39,350 nucleotides of DNA, from IMG/VR virus record IMGVR_UViG_3300022200_000137, positions 1 through 39,350 of that record. One strand, 5' to 3'. Numbering within the stretch: position 1 is the stretch's first letter; each line of letters starts with the position of its first letter. Both the position numbers and the translations under genes were made by a program. This DNA comes from a virus. Under the pieces are notes generated by a model that was not told the origin of the DNA, ran no database searches, and saw only the letters and a list, made by a program, of their open reading frames with translations. Positions 16,901-23,798 of the stretch are shown here, one piece after another.

Positions 16901-18362
16901 TAAAAATATTAGAAACTTACCTCTTGGTAATTTCGTAGCGTTTCCGGCTGAAATTTTAAGAACAAGTGCACATTTAATTGAAATAGGTGCAAGAGAATTA
17001 ACTAGTAATAATCCATATATTAGACAAATGGGAGCTAGAAGATTAGTTGGTGCAGCTTCAGTATTTGGTGGAACAGGTACAATTATTGCAGAAGCAGCAG
17101 AAAAAATTACAGGTGTATCACCAGAAAAAATGGAAGCATTTCAAAGATCAGTTGCACCGGATTATCAAAAGAACTCTACACTAATTCCTTTAACAGAATC
17201 TGATGAGAATGGTAACTTTAAATATTTTAACTTTTCTTACACTAATCCATATGACTCAATGGTTAGACCTATTAATGCAGTATTGAATGCATACGGTAAT
17301 GGTACATTAACAAATCAAAGTGCAAGTAGAATTGTCTACAATGCTTTAATCTATGATACATTAAATGACACACCTGGAGCAATTACAGAATTCATAGCTC
17401 CATTTATTTCAGAATCAATTGGTGCTGGAGCTGTGGCAGACTTAACTGTTAGAGGTGGTAAAACAAAAGATGGTAGAACTATTTACTACCCACAAGATTC
17501 AGCTATGGAAGTAATAGATGCTTCACTAGGACATTTATTATCTCAATTAGAACCAGGTGCATCAAGAAGTTCAAGAAGAGTTTGGAAAGGTGTGACTCAA
17601 GACTTTACTGATTTTGGAACAACTTACGATGGTGCAACAGAAATGATTGCATTAATGTCTGGTCTTCGTATTGAACAATCAAAACCTATGGACAGTTTAC
17701 CTTTTATAGTAACTTCATATTCAAAAGATTTAGAAAATATTCAGAAAAAATTCTCAGCAAATATTTACATTCCTAATTTAGATTTAAATGGAAGAATTGG
17801 ATACATGACAGAATACTTGGTAGATAACTACGATACTCAAAGTAGAATGTATAGAGTTATTCAAGATATGCAAACAATGGGTGCTGACATTGGTGAAATA
17901 GAAGAAAAATTAGATATTAGATTAAAAAACAAGAGTAGATTAAATGCATTATTAAATGGAGAATTTATAGCCCCTAATATAAGTGAATCAAGAGTTGAAG
18001 GTCTAATTGAACAATTGTATGAAGAAAACCCTATAAAAGCATCTGAAATAGAAGATCAATTTGATACAGCAATTGATTTGTTTGAAGATATTAGATCTGA
18101 TTTAGAAGCAATTGAATTAGGTGAAGGACCTGAAACTGTTAGAGAATTTATTAATTTTACATTAAATCCACCACCAGGACCAACACAGTCAGTTGATGTA
18201 GCTCTTAATTTACCACCACTTTCAGGAGCTAATCTAGGACCTGGAAATATTGTTGGAACTCCAGTTAATACTAGTTTATTATCTCAACAACCTTTAGGAC
18301 AAAGATTTAATCTAACAACACAATTAAGTCCTAAAGAAAAAGAGGAATTTTTATTTGGTTAA
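13968..18362 (+). CDS. Large internal virion (ejection-type) protein
   Basis: This 1464-residue protein is the longest gene here. It begins MAEEDKGIFGGLFSEPQEEI; AGGAGG lies five bases upstream. Hydrophobic and amphipathic stretches lie near residues 85-115 and 190-225 (GGGITAALPVAG). The central part is Lys/Asp-rich helical and the C terminus is Pro/Leu-rich (PPLSGANLGPGN). Very long proteins in this location in podoviruses form the internal core and are ejected into the host with the DNA; some carry a lytic transglycosylase domain, but I see no clear catalytic Glu motif. The function is inferred from size, composition and order after the other virion genes. Confidence 0.72.
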   Translation: MAEEDKGIFGGLFSEPQEEIKPETVGALDYITDIPVGFVKGVSQAVQGLLQMGAMPIDYLADTNLITAIDNIFEKITPETDTSVGDISAVIGQFAIPAGAMVKIANGILKLSKASQIVKLNSLPTIGAKGAELAKRAGYYGSIGGITDFAVSTPGDLTTLSETLGFGEAYKGDELEGSAKAAEFFKEKIRFGAEGAVLGGGITAALPVAGTVGMKYGLIPAGKATAYVGGKALRAIDYTVFNPLSKVIGSETVGAGAKTTAEFLGNQTTALRKKLNIPDPKEWKFYDSSPNAPLQERLLKRLDNIKNAFKSDGPLSISQAEDLRKYENLVQKDEKTLVKLMNGIDKQFKEIAKGADILELPKYLQTAKLKYPKPITAVDDAIYLKNNDALYDYIQAQRVGQRIDGRTVYKDSEEALKFLDKLPKNVQNNAKELKRRINDLGLQYGRLLSENTDQALKDLGATIVSNGGAYLKQVFSVMKNKAYEFDPTKVAKARDFFIKTTIPKIENQTPEIITDLMKSKNITRQEAIELSADNTMAQLKKSLIESNRSPETLFKLIADTFKIDKKGVLLDVAQKTIKEGKDVGVFTSEGKLIKAGGDLPTIMKRVMDDEGLEKVTGAFLEPLKDYRAAVTDTFLQTAKQVHKKNFFDKFADNALANGYAFRSVQDAINKGVPNANNLTSVTADLAPGSKTFDLFESKLFKEGISRDGTKQTGLYTTPEIANAVKGTEEYLTRMYDIPLYSALMSVKAAGQIGKTVFSPMTQLRNVSTASFFALASGLIGGRVSLTDAFKLMADDIFPGKFVSAADVAKKMEDRIARGVVDQNIEVNEIKTVLEKAKNGKFTLSALMESPIVKKAFDLYQGGDNVWKIYADDFYQDALTTAFKHTTKKDIQGDAVIRDNIIDWYRTVGKQDDVVADLVKANDEIAKIDDALKTADNANKQSLLNQKENLVQNFKDIKDISAYLVTNTIPTYSKVPAIIKNIRNLPLGNFVAFPAEILRTSAHLIEIGARELTSNNPYIRQMGARRLVGAASVFGGTGTIIAEAAEKITGVSPEKMEAFQRSVAPDYQKNSTLIPLTESDENGNFKYFNFSYTNPYDSMVRPINAVLNAYGNGTLTNQSASRIVYNALIYDTLNDTPGAITEFIAPFISESIGAGAVADLTVRGGKTKDGRTIYYPQDSAMEVIDASLGHLLSQLEPGASRSSRRVWKGVTQDFTDFGTTYDGATEMIALMSGLRIEQSKPMDSLPFIVTSYSKDLENIQKKFSANIYIPNLDLNGRIGYMTEYLVDNYDTQSRMYRVIQDMQTMGADIGEIEEKLDIRLKNKSRLNALLNGEFIAPNISESRVEGLIEQLYEENPIKASEIEDQFDTAIDLFEDIRSDLEAIELGEGPETVREFINFTLNPPPGPTQSVDVALNLPPLSGANLGPGNIVGTPVNTSLLSQQPLGQRFNLTTQLSPKEKEEFLFG

Positions 18363-18364
18363 TT

Positions 18365-19111
18365 ATGATTGACAAAGAAGCATATAGAAAAAATTTTCAA
18401 GGTGGTGGCGCTGATATGGGTGCTCCAGATAAAGCACAAGACAGAGCTGATAAAGGTTATGGAAATACGAGTGGACCACAAGATAAAGGTAGTCCAGAAC
18501 AAAATAGAAATCAAAGAGACATAGTTGCAAATCAAGGACCTGACTATGAAAAAATAGATTATGTAGGTGACACTATATTTGGTCCTACACAAAAATACTC
18601 AGGTGATGGTTTCTTTTCTGGATATAGAAATTTAGATGCACAAGGTCAACCTTTAATGGGACTGGCTTATGTTGGTGATAGACTACAAAGTATGCTTACT
18701 CCAAGTAATATAATGGGTGGTATATTAGGATTAATTAATCCATTAGCTGGATTAGCTTTTAGAGGGGCAAATTATTTAAGACAAGAAATTCCTGAAACAT
18801 TTAATCAATTTAAAAGCTCTAATACATTAGAAGAATTTAGAGATAAAGTTAGAGGCTATGGTAGAACTATGCCGGTAGTATCACCTACACCAATGTATGG
18901 TGGTATTGAAAGTTTAGGTGTTTCTCCAATTCAAGGTGTCATGCAGGTAGCTGATTTAACTGAAAAACAGAAAAAATTGTTAGATCAAAGAAGAGGTATG
19001 TATCCTGATATTTTAGGAGATCAAGAAATGTTAGATAATATTTCATCAGAAAATGATCCAAATAGTCCAGCAACCATAGATGATATACGAAGGTATTACG
19101 GGATAGTATAA
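18365..19111 (+). CDS. Virion-associated protein, unknown
   Basis: A 248-residue protein with a low-complexity, hydrophilic N-terminal region (Gln, Asp, Gly, Asn; residues 1-60) and a central hydrophobic stretch (SNIMGGILGLINPLAGLAFRGA, near 118). The C-terminal half contains PVVSPTPMYGGIESLGVSP and DQRRGMYPDILG. It starts three bases after the large ejection protein and ends in a TAATG overlap with the next gene. It could be a small virion or assembly factor; no catalytic or DNA-binding motif is apparent and I do not recognise a family. Confidence 0.6.
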   Translation: MIDKEAYRKNFQGGGADMGAPDKAQDRADKGYGNTSGPQDKGSPEQNRNQRDIVANQGPDYEKIDYVGDTIFGPTQKYSGDGFFSGYRNLDAQGQPLMGLAYVGDRLQSMLTPSNIMGGILGLINPLAGLAFRGANYLRQEIPETFNQFKSSNTLEEFRDKVRGYGRTMPVVSPTPMYGGIESLGVSPIQGVMQVADLTEKQKKLLDQRRGMYPDILGDQEMLDNISSENDPNSPATIDDIRRYYGIV

Positions 19112-19362
19112 TGGCAAAACGTAAACCTGAAACATTGGATGGAATAATACAAGACTTATATGGTCATGTAACAGGTTTACAAAAAGACATTATAATAATC
19201 CGGGACAATCATCTCAAGCATATGCATGATGATATTGACAAACTCGATAAGAAAGTAGATAAGATCGAAACTAAAACAGATCAATTATTATATTGGATAA
19301 TTGGTGGAGCTTTTACAACTATATTAGCTTTAACAGGTCTGTTTAATTTATTCTTAAAATAA
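19111..19362 (+). CDS. Small C-terminal-anchored membrane protein, holin-like
   Basis: An 83-residue protein: a charged, helical N-terminal part (residues 1-58; DDIDKLDKKVDKIETKTDQ reads as a coiled coil) and one strong membrane helix at about 60-81 (WIIGGAFTTILALTGLFNLF). That architecture, soluble coiled coil then one C-terminal transmembrane segment, resembles XhlA-type phage proteins that help holin action. The M15 lysin at 31012 has no signal peptide, so a holin is needed somewhere, and this and 30417 are the two best candidates. Position at the end of the virion block fits late expression. Function is inference. Confidence 0.6.
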   Translation: MAKRKPETLDGIIQDLYGHVTGLQKDIIIIRDNHLKHMHDDIDKLDKKVDKIETKTDQLLYWIIGGAFTTILALTGLFNLFLK

Positions 19363-19375
19363 GAAAGGTTTATAT

Positions 19376-19756
19376 ATGGAAAATAGTTTGTTGGTACATA
19401 AACACCTTATTGTTAGAGCAGAAATAAATAATCCACCAGTAGAAGAAAATTATTTAAAGAGCTGGTTAAATAATTTTATCATGGATATAAATATGAAAAT
19501 ATTTATGGGTCCATATGTAAAGTATTGTACTATGCCAGGTAACAGAGGTATTACCGCTGTTGCAATTATTGAAACCTCACATATTGCAATGCATATATGG
19601 GATGAAGTTAAACCTGCATTAATGCAGTTTGATGTATATTCTTGTGGTGAATTTGATCCAGAAAAAATATGTAAGAAAATACAGGAAGATTTTAAAACCA
19701 GTAAAATAGAATATAAGTTCTTGAATCGCGAAACAGGACTTGTAGATTTAAAATAA
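19376..19756 (+). CDS. speD: S-adenosylmethionine decarboxylase-like (SpeD) protein
   Basis: A 126-residue protein matching the short bacterial/archaeal AdoMet decarboxylase fold. The processing and catalytic region reads IIETSHIAMHIW then FDVYSCGE: S68 would become the pyruvoyl group, H73 and C90 match the catalytic His and Cys. The residue before the processing Ser is Thr67, where many family members have Glu. SpeD makes decarboxylated AdoMet for spermidine synthesis, but several phage SpeD homologues are known to act as ornithine or arginine decarboxylases instead, so the substrate is open. No SpeE-like synthase is nearby. The ATG at 19376 is preceded by GAAAGG. Next to hsp20, it forms a small host-takeover cassette. 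Confidence 0.85.
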   Translation: MENSLLVHKHLIVRAEINNPPVEENYLKSWLNNFIMDINMKIFMGPYVKYCTMPGNRGITAVAIIETSHIAMHIWDEVKPALMQFDVYSCGEFDPEKICKKIQEDFKTSKIEYKFLNRETGLVDLK

Positions 19757-19761
19757 ATAAT

Positions 19762-19826
19762 TATATTAACCTTAGGTCGCTTTAGGAGGGCCTATACAAT
19801 AACTGTCTAACAAGGAGGTTAATATG
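19762..19826 (+). promoter_or_regulatory. Candidate RNA thermometer in the hsp20 leader
   Basis: Bases 19762-19771 (TATATTAACC) are complementary over ten consecutive positions, with one G-U pair, to 19817-19826 (GGTTAATATG). The second arm is the last GG of the Shine-Dalgarno AAGGAGG plus the start codon of hsp20. Between them sits an inner hairpin TAGGTC (19773-19778) with GGCCTA (19889 is not part; right arm is 19789-19794), whose loop carries another AGGAG. An AU-rich stem that buries the start codon of a heat-shock gene is how thermosensing leaders work. Not tested; the energy must be computed. Confidence 0.4.
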
Positions 19827-20222
19827 ACAAATATAAGTACATTCCTAAATAACGCAATCGGTTTTGAAGACATGTTTGATAGATTTGACTATCTTACATC
19901 AATCAATTCTGGTTTTCCACACTACAATATAAGAAAGGCTTCCGAAGGTAAGTATATTATCGAACTTGCTTTAGCAGGATATAAAAAAGATGAAGTATCT
20001 GTTGAAGTAAAAGATGGTGTACTAATCATAGAAGGTAAATCAAAAGAAGATCTTTCTAATTATGTTCATCAAGGTATTGCTAAAAGATCTTTTAAAAGAC
20101 AATTTCAATTAGCAGATTATGTTGAATGTAAAGGTGGTAAACTACAAGATGGTATGCTCAATGTTGAGTTAGAGTATAATCCACCAGAATCTAAAAAACC
20201 TAAAAAAATATCGATTGATTAA
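19824..20222 (+). CDS. hsp20: Small heat-shock protein, Hsp20/alpha-crystallin
   Basis: A 132-residue protein with the alpha-crystallin domain across about residues 33-120: YNIRKASEGKYIIELALAGY, KKDEVSVEVKDGVLIIEGKS and the G-x-L core DGMLNVELE. The short N-terminal arm (FEDMFDRFDYLTSINSG) matches IbpA/Hsp20-type proteins. It is a holdase chaperone that keeps unfolded proteins soluble; in marine phages hsp20 genes are thought to help fold or protect phage proteins. The ATG is preceded by AAGGAGG; the leader can pair over the start (see the candidate thermometer). The stop overlaps the 3' end of the minus-strand helicase by four bases. Confidence 0.92.
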   Translation: MTNISTFLNNAIGFEDMFDRFDYLTSINSGFPHYNIRKASEGKYIIELALAGYKKDEVSVEVKDGVLIIEGKSKEDLSNYVHQGIAKRSFKRQFQLADYVECKGGKLQDGMLNVELEYNPPESKKPKKISID

Positions 20223-21655
20223 ATCCAATCTTTAAGTTCATCGCCAGTTATTTTACTGGCGATGTTCATTTTATTTTTCAAAGCTTTTACAATTTTTTCA
20301 TCAACAGTATCTTCTGCAATAATATCTATGTAAGTCATTTTTCTAGTTTGACCTGCACGATTTATTCTAGCCTCTGATTGTATTCTTTTTTCATAATCAT
20401 AACCGTTAGCATAATAAATCATTGTGTTAGCACCTGTTAAGGTAATACCATAACCACCCGTTTGTGGTGTACCAATAATAAATCTAACAGGACTATTTGG
20501 ATCTTGAATTTCTTTAATGGCTTTTTGTCTATCTTCATTTGAAGTATCACCATAATAAGTTACATAAGAATCTGCACCAAAGTTTTTTTCTACTGCATTG
20601 ATAATAGCAGAAATGTCATGTCTATAGTGGGCCCATATAACTGCTTTGTTTTCTATTTCAGAAAGTATATCTACTAATGCATCTAGTCTTTCATTTTTAA
20701 TTTCTTTAATAGTACCATCATCAGAAGTAAAATGACCACAAGTAATTTGATGGAGTCTCATTAACTGAACCATTGCAGATTGAGTTGTCATTTGTTTTCC
20801 ATCTAACTCAGCCAATGCTAATATCTTCATTTGCTGATATAATTTCTTTTGTTCAGGACTTAATTGAATTACTCGTTTGGTGTAAACATAGTCAGGTAAA
20901 TCTAAACAATCTTCTTTTAAACAACGATATGAAAATGGTTCTAACTTTTGGGATAACTCTCCAAGATTTCTGTAACCTACAACTACCTGTACGGATCTAC
21001 CACCAAAATTAGCTGATCTCATTATTGCATATCTAGTTCTAAATGCATAATAAGAACCATAGTCTAATAAGTATTCATCTAAAAATTCACATTGTTTATA
21101 TAAATCTAATGGTGATTTAGTTACAGGTGATCCAGTTAATATTCGTCTATATTTAGCATACTTACCAAGTGCTACAATATTTTTAGTTCTTTTAGCCTCA
21201 GGATTTTTAATAGTAGTAGATTCATCAATCGCCATTAATGTGTTATGGCAACTCATAAATTTAGCTGCGAAATCTAATCCTTTTTTAGTAGAGAATGCTT
21301 CAACATTCATAACTAGAATATGAAGTTTTTCACTAGACTTAAATAATTTATTAAGTTCAGTTTGTTGTTTTTGATTAATCATGGCTTTCCATAACACTAC
21401 ATCTTTTTCAATATGGTCTGCCATGTGTACAGGTATTTCTGTATCATACCAGTTTTGGTAAACACCTTTAGGTGCTATAATTAATGCACCATTAATTTTA
21501 CCTTTGTCATACAACATAGAAATGTTATCGATAAGAACTTTAGATTTACCAGTTCCCATTTCCATAAAGTATGCAAATACTTCTTTATTCCAAGATTTTT
21601 CTAACGCAGTTATTTGATGCGCATACGGTTTAGTTTTAAATTTATAATTTATCAT
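20219..21655 (-). CDS. SNF2/DEAD-like superfamily II helicase
   Basis: A 478-residue SF2 helicase on the minus strand. Motif I is MGTGKS (33-38), motif II is DEST (144-147) in AIDESTTIKNPEA, motif III is LTGSPVTK (173-180), and motif VI lies in QSEARINRAGQTRKM near the C terminus. This order is that of SNF2/UvsW-like ATPases. It could drive branch migration, fork reversal or strand displacement in phage DNA replication or recombination. It is the only long minus-strand gene in the left three quarters of the window and is transcribed away from the replication block from a divergent promoter. Its 3' end overlaps hsp20 by four bases. No strong Shine-Dalgarno is visible. Confidence 0.9.
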   Translation of the reverse strand: MINYKFKTKPYAHQITALEKSWNKEVFAYFMEMGTGKSKVLIDNISMLYDKGKINGALIIAPKGVYQNWYDTEIPVHMADHIEKDVVLWKAMINQKQQTELNKLFKSSEKLHILVMNVEAFSTKKGLDFAAKFMSCHNTLMAIDESTTIKNPEAKRTKNIVALGKYAKYRRILTGSPVTKSPLDLYKQCEFLDEYLLDYGSYYAFRTRYAIMRSANFGGRSVQVVVGYRNLGELSQKLEPFSYRCLKEDCLDLPDYVYTKRVIQLSPEQKKLYQQMKILALAELDGKQMTTQSAMVQLMRLHQITCGHFTSDDGTIKEIKNERLDALVDILSEIENKAVIWAHYRHDISAIINAVEKNFGADSYVTYYGDTSNEDRQKAIKEIQDPNSPVRFIIGTPQTGGYGITLTGANTMIYYANGYDYEKRIQSEARINRAGQTRKMTYIDIIAEDTVDEKIVKALKNKMNIASKITGDELKDWI

Positions 21656-21665
21656 AATTTATTTA

Positions 21666-21693
21666 TTGTCTTTCTATTGACAATCTATATAAT
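21666..21693 (+). promoter_or_regulatory. Candidate rightward sigma-70-type promoter of the replication block
   Basis: TTGTCT (21666-21671), 16-base spacer, then TATAAT (21688-21693), in the 78-base gap between divergent genes. The -10 is a perfect consensus match and the -35 agrees at four of six positions. It would drive the replication genes from 21734. The match is sequence-only. Confidence 0.6.
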
Positions 21694-21713
21694 AAAAGCT
21701 ATTTACTTGTCAA
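21686..21713 (-). promoter_or_regulatory. Candidate leftward promoter of the SF2 helicase
   Basis: On the minus strand, TTGACA (perfect, at 21713-21708) is followed by a 16-base spacer and TATATA (21691-21686), overlapping the rightward -10 in the same 48 bases. It faces the helicase gene starting at 21655. The two promoters share DNA, so one polymerase would hinder the other. Confidence 0.6.
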
Positions 21714-21733
21714 CCTCGAAAGTAAAAATAATT

Positions 21734-22093
21734 ATGAGTGAATCTACAGTTTATATTATTCAAGAATTACCTGGGACTAGATCTGGTAATCCTAAATTTA
21801 ATATTATGGGTGCGCAAAAATATGGCAAGCTTGTCACATTGTTGCCTGAATTTAGCCAAATTATTCTGTCACCTGGTCCTTTAATTTTTAAGTTAAGAAA
21901 ACTTTTAAAAAATTATACTGATAAAGATTACTTGTTATTAACAGGTGATCCAGCTATAATAGGTGTAGCGTGTTCTATTGCCGCAGATATTACTGGAGGT
22001 AAATATAACCTCTTGAAATGGGATCGACAAGAACATACATACTACCCAGTAGAAATAAATTTATACGAAAAAGGAAACATAGATGACGGATAA
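21734..22093 (+). CDS. Conserved hypothetical protein, first gene of replication block
   Basis: A 119-residue protein; I chose ATG 21734 (MSESTVYIIQELPGTRSGNP), because the longer open frame from 21614 would run through the divergent promoter. The sequence has two beta-rich halves with LLTGDPAIIGVACSIAADI as a hydrophobic/Gly core, then ITGGKYNLLKWDRQ. From memory, the opening matches a common hypothetical protein of marine podoviruses placed just ahead of replication genes. Function unknown; no motif known to me. It overlaps the next gene by 11 bases. Confidence 0.7.
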   Translation: MSESTVYIIQELPGTRSGNPKFNIMGAQKYGKLVTLLPEFSQIILSPGPLIFKLRKLLKNYTDKDYLLLTGDPAIIGVACSIAADITGGKYNLLKWDRQEHTYYPVEINLYEKGNIDDG

Positions 22094-22397
22094 AGAACGA
22101 TGGGAGATACAGAACAGACTGTATCGTATGAAAGCAAGAAAGTTAGAATTAGAAAATTATATAAAAGTAACTAAGAAAGATATACAATTCATAAAAAATT
22201 TTAATTTGTTTGAAAGAGACAAAGACATTAAATTTTTAAGTTATATTTTAGGAGTTGTATTTATTTTTATTTTACATCTTGACAAAGTTTTTGATTTTTA
22301 CTATATAAAATACAGAGCTTTTAAAATAATTAAAAGCACTAAGAAAGAAATAATAACTTTAACTAAGGAGATACAATACTATGAGTATAAACTTTGA
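22083..22397 (+). CDS. Small membrane protein, hypothetical
   Basis: A 104-residue protein: a charged helical N-terminal region (residues 1-48, Lys/Glu-rich), one hydrophobic segment of about 18 residues (FLSYILGVVFIFILHL, near 50-66), then a second Lys-rich helix. This predicts a single-pass inner-membrane protein with cytoplasmic coiled-coil ends. ATG is preceded by AAAGGAAAC. It overlaps both neighbours, so it is part of the replication operon. Function unknown. Confidence 0.6.
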   Translation: MTDKERWEIQNRLYRMKARKLELENYIKVTKKDIQFIKNFNLFERDKDIKFLSYILGVVFIFILHLDKVFDFYYIKYRAFKIIKSTKKEIITLTKEIQYYEYKL

Positions 22398-22929
22398 GGC
22401 AGATCAAACTGAATCAATAACTCAAACTAATGATGCTAAAACTTTAGCTGATCAGATAATTAAGTTAAGAGATTTAGAAGATAAAATAAAAGTTGCTGAA
22501 GATAATTTAAAAAATTTAAAGCAACAAGCTGATGCTCTTTCAGGTGAAGTCATTCCTACAATGATGACTGAAATGAATATTAGTACAATGAAATTAGCAG
22601 ACGGATCAGCAGTAGAAGTAAAACCCGTCTACGGTGCTTCCATTTCTATAGCAAAGAAAGAAGAAGCATATCAATGGCTTCGTGATAACGGCCTGGGTGA
22701 TCTTATTAAAAATGAGGTTACTGTTTCCTTTGGTCGTAACGAGGATAACAAGGCAATTGCTTATGCAAACCTTGCACAAGGTCAAGGATTTCAACCTACC
22801 CAGAAATTAAAGGTTGAACCTATGACACTTAAAGCCCTAGTCAGAGAGCGTCTCGAATCTGGGCAAGAGATGCCCTCTGAACTATTTAATGTGTTTGCAG
22901 GAAACAAAACCAAAATAACCCGTGCATAA
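22381..22929 (+). CDS. Conserved phage protein of the replication operon
   Basis: A 182-residue protein; start ATG preceded by AAGGAG. Residues 20-60 form a coiled coil (LADQIIKLRDLEDKIKVAED) and a globular C-terminal part follows, with EVKPVYGASISIAKKEEAY and LIKNEVTVSFGRNEDNKA. The tail contains MTLKALVRERLESGQEMPSE, which looks like a short helix-turn-helix. Homologues, as I recall, sit directly ahead of ssDNA-binding or recombination proteins in podoviruses, as here; the biochemical role is unknown to me. Its stop is just 13 bases before the next gene's ATG. Confidence 0.68.
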   Translation: MSINFEADQTESITQTNDAKTLADQIIKLRDLEDKIKVAEDNLKNLKQQADALSGEVIPTMMTEMNISTMKLADGSAVEVKPVYGASISIAKKEEAYQWLRDNGLGDLIKNEVTVSFGRNEDNKAIAYANLAQGQGFQPTQKLKVEPMTLKALVRERLESGQEMPSELFNVFAGNKTKITRA

Positions 22930-22942
22930 AGGAGTAATAAAT

Positions 22943-23749
22943 ATGCCACAAGAACAACTAAACAAGAAACAAGAACCAAACACAGCTATAACTGAAAAAG
23001 TTGCTGCTGGTGCATTATCTGTCAATATGTTTGAAGCTGATGCAAACCAAGGAGTAGGTAATCTAACTCAAGAAGATTTAGCATTACCCTTCTTAAAAAT
23101 ACTCGGACAATTGTCTCCAGAAGTAAATAAAAGAGATGGTAAATATGTTCAAGGTGCAGAACCTGGAATGATTTACAACTCTGTTACAGGAGAATTGTTT
23201 GATGGTGTTGAAGGAGTAGAAGTCATTCCTTGTCATTACAAATTAGAATATATTGAATGGCAAGATAGAGGCGAAGGCTCTGGAGCTCCAGTCGCTATAC
23301 ATCCATCTTCTAGTGATATTATGTCTAAAACAACTAGAGATGCTTCGTATAAAGATAGATTACCAAATGGTAATTATATCGAAAAGACTGCTTCTCATTT
23401 TGTAATAGTCAATTCTAAATCACCATCTACTGCTTTGATTGCCATGAAATCAACACAGTTAAAGATTAGTAGAAAGTGGAATAGTATGATGGCTAGTGTG
23501 AAAATGAAAGGTAAGAACGGTATGTTTACACCGGCTTCTTTCAGTCATACTTACAAACTAAGAACTACTCAAATGTCTAATGACAAAGGAACTTGGTTTG
23601 GTTGGGAAGTTAGTAAGATTGGTCCAGTGCAGGATGCTGCATTATATCAACAAGCTAAAAACTTCTCTGAAAATATTTCAAAAGGTGATGTGAAAGTTAA
23701 ACATGGCGAATCTAATGGATCCGCTCAAAAAGAAGAATCTAACTTTTAA
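22943..23749 (+). CDS. Putative ssDNA-binding protein
   Basis: A 268-residue protein from ATG 22943 (preceded by AAAGGAG); the longer open frame from 22922 is rejected. It carries LTQEDLALPFLKILGQLSPEV, then GMIYNSVTGELFDGVEGVEV and an OB-fold-like beta-rich core, and ends AQKEESNF. The location ahead of a primase and a helicase, and the short polar-then-Phe C terminus, suggest single-strand DNA binding with a protein-recruiting tail, as in SSB. It may instead be an annealing or other accessory protein; the family name is not certain. Notably the next gene also ends in ESNF. Confidence 0.55.
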   Translation: MPQEQLNKKQEPNTAITEKVAAGALSVNMFEADANQGVGNLTQEDLALPFLKILGQLSPEVNKRDGKYVQGAEPGMIYNSVTGELFDGVEGVEVIPCHYKLEYIEWQDRGEGSGAPVAIHPSSSDIMSKTTRDASYKDRLPNGNYIEKTASHFVIVNSKSPSTALIAMKSTQLKISRKWNSMMASVKMKGKNGMFTPASFSHTYKLRTTQMSNDKGTWFGWEVSKIGPVQDAALYQQAKNFSENISKGDVKVKHGESNGSAQKEESNF

Positions 23750-23757
23750 TTACTTTA

Positions 23758-23783
23758 TGTGTGGGCGAGCAATCGCCCACACA
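23758..23783. terminator. Strong hairpin between the SSB-like and primase genes
   Basis: GTGTGGGCGA (23759-23768), loop GCAA, TCGCCCACAC (23773-23782) pair perfectly over 10 bases, and flanking T23758/A23783 extend it to 11. The tetraloop is GNRA type. No run of T follows on either strand, so a classical intrinsic terminator is unlikely; it could instead protect an RNA 3' end or mark processing. The core GGGCGAGNAATCGCCC occurs again at 38699-38714. Confidence 0.6.
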
Positions 23784-23798
23784 AACTAGAGACAGTTT

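Noticed and set aside
21614-21733. 40-residue N-terminal extension of the gene at 21734
   Set aside because: It would cover the divergent promoter and start within the helicase gene; hydrophobic codons there come from AT-rich non-coding DNA.
23758-23783. Rho-independent terminator for the SSB-like gene
   Set aside because: The stem is perfect, but no T run follows on either strand; kept as a hairpin of unknown role.
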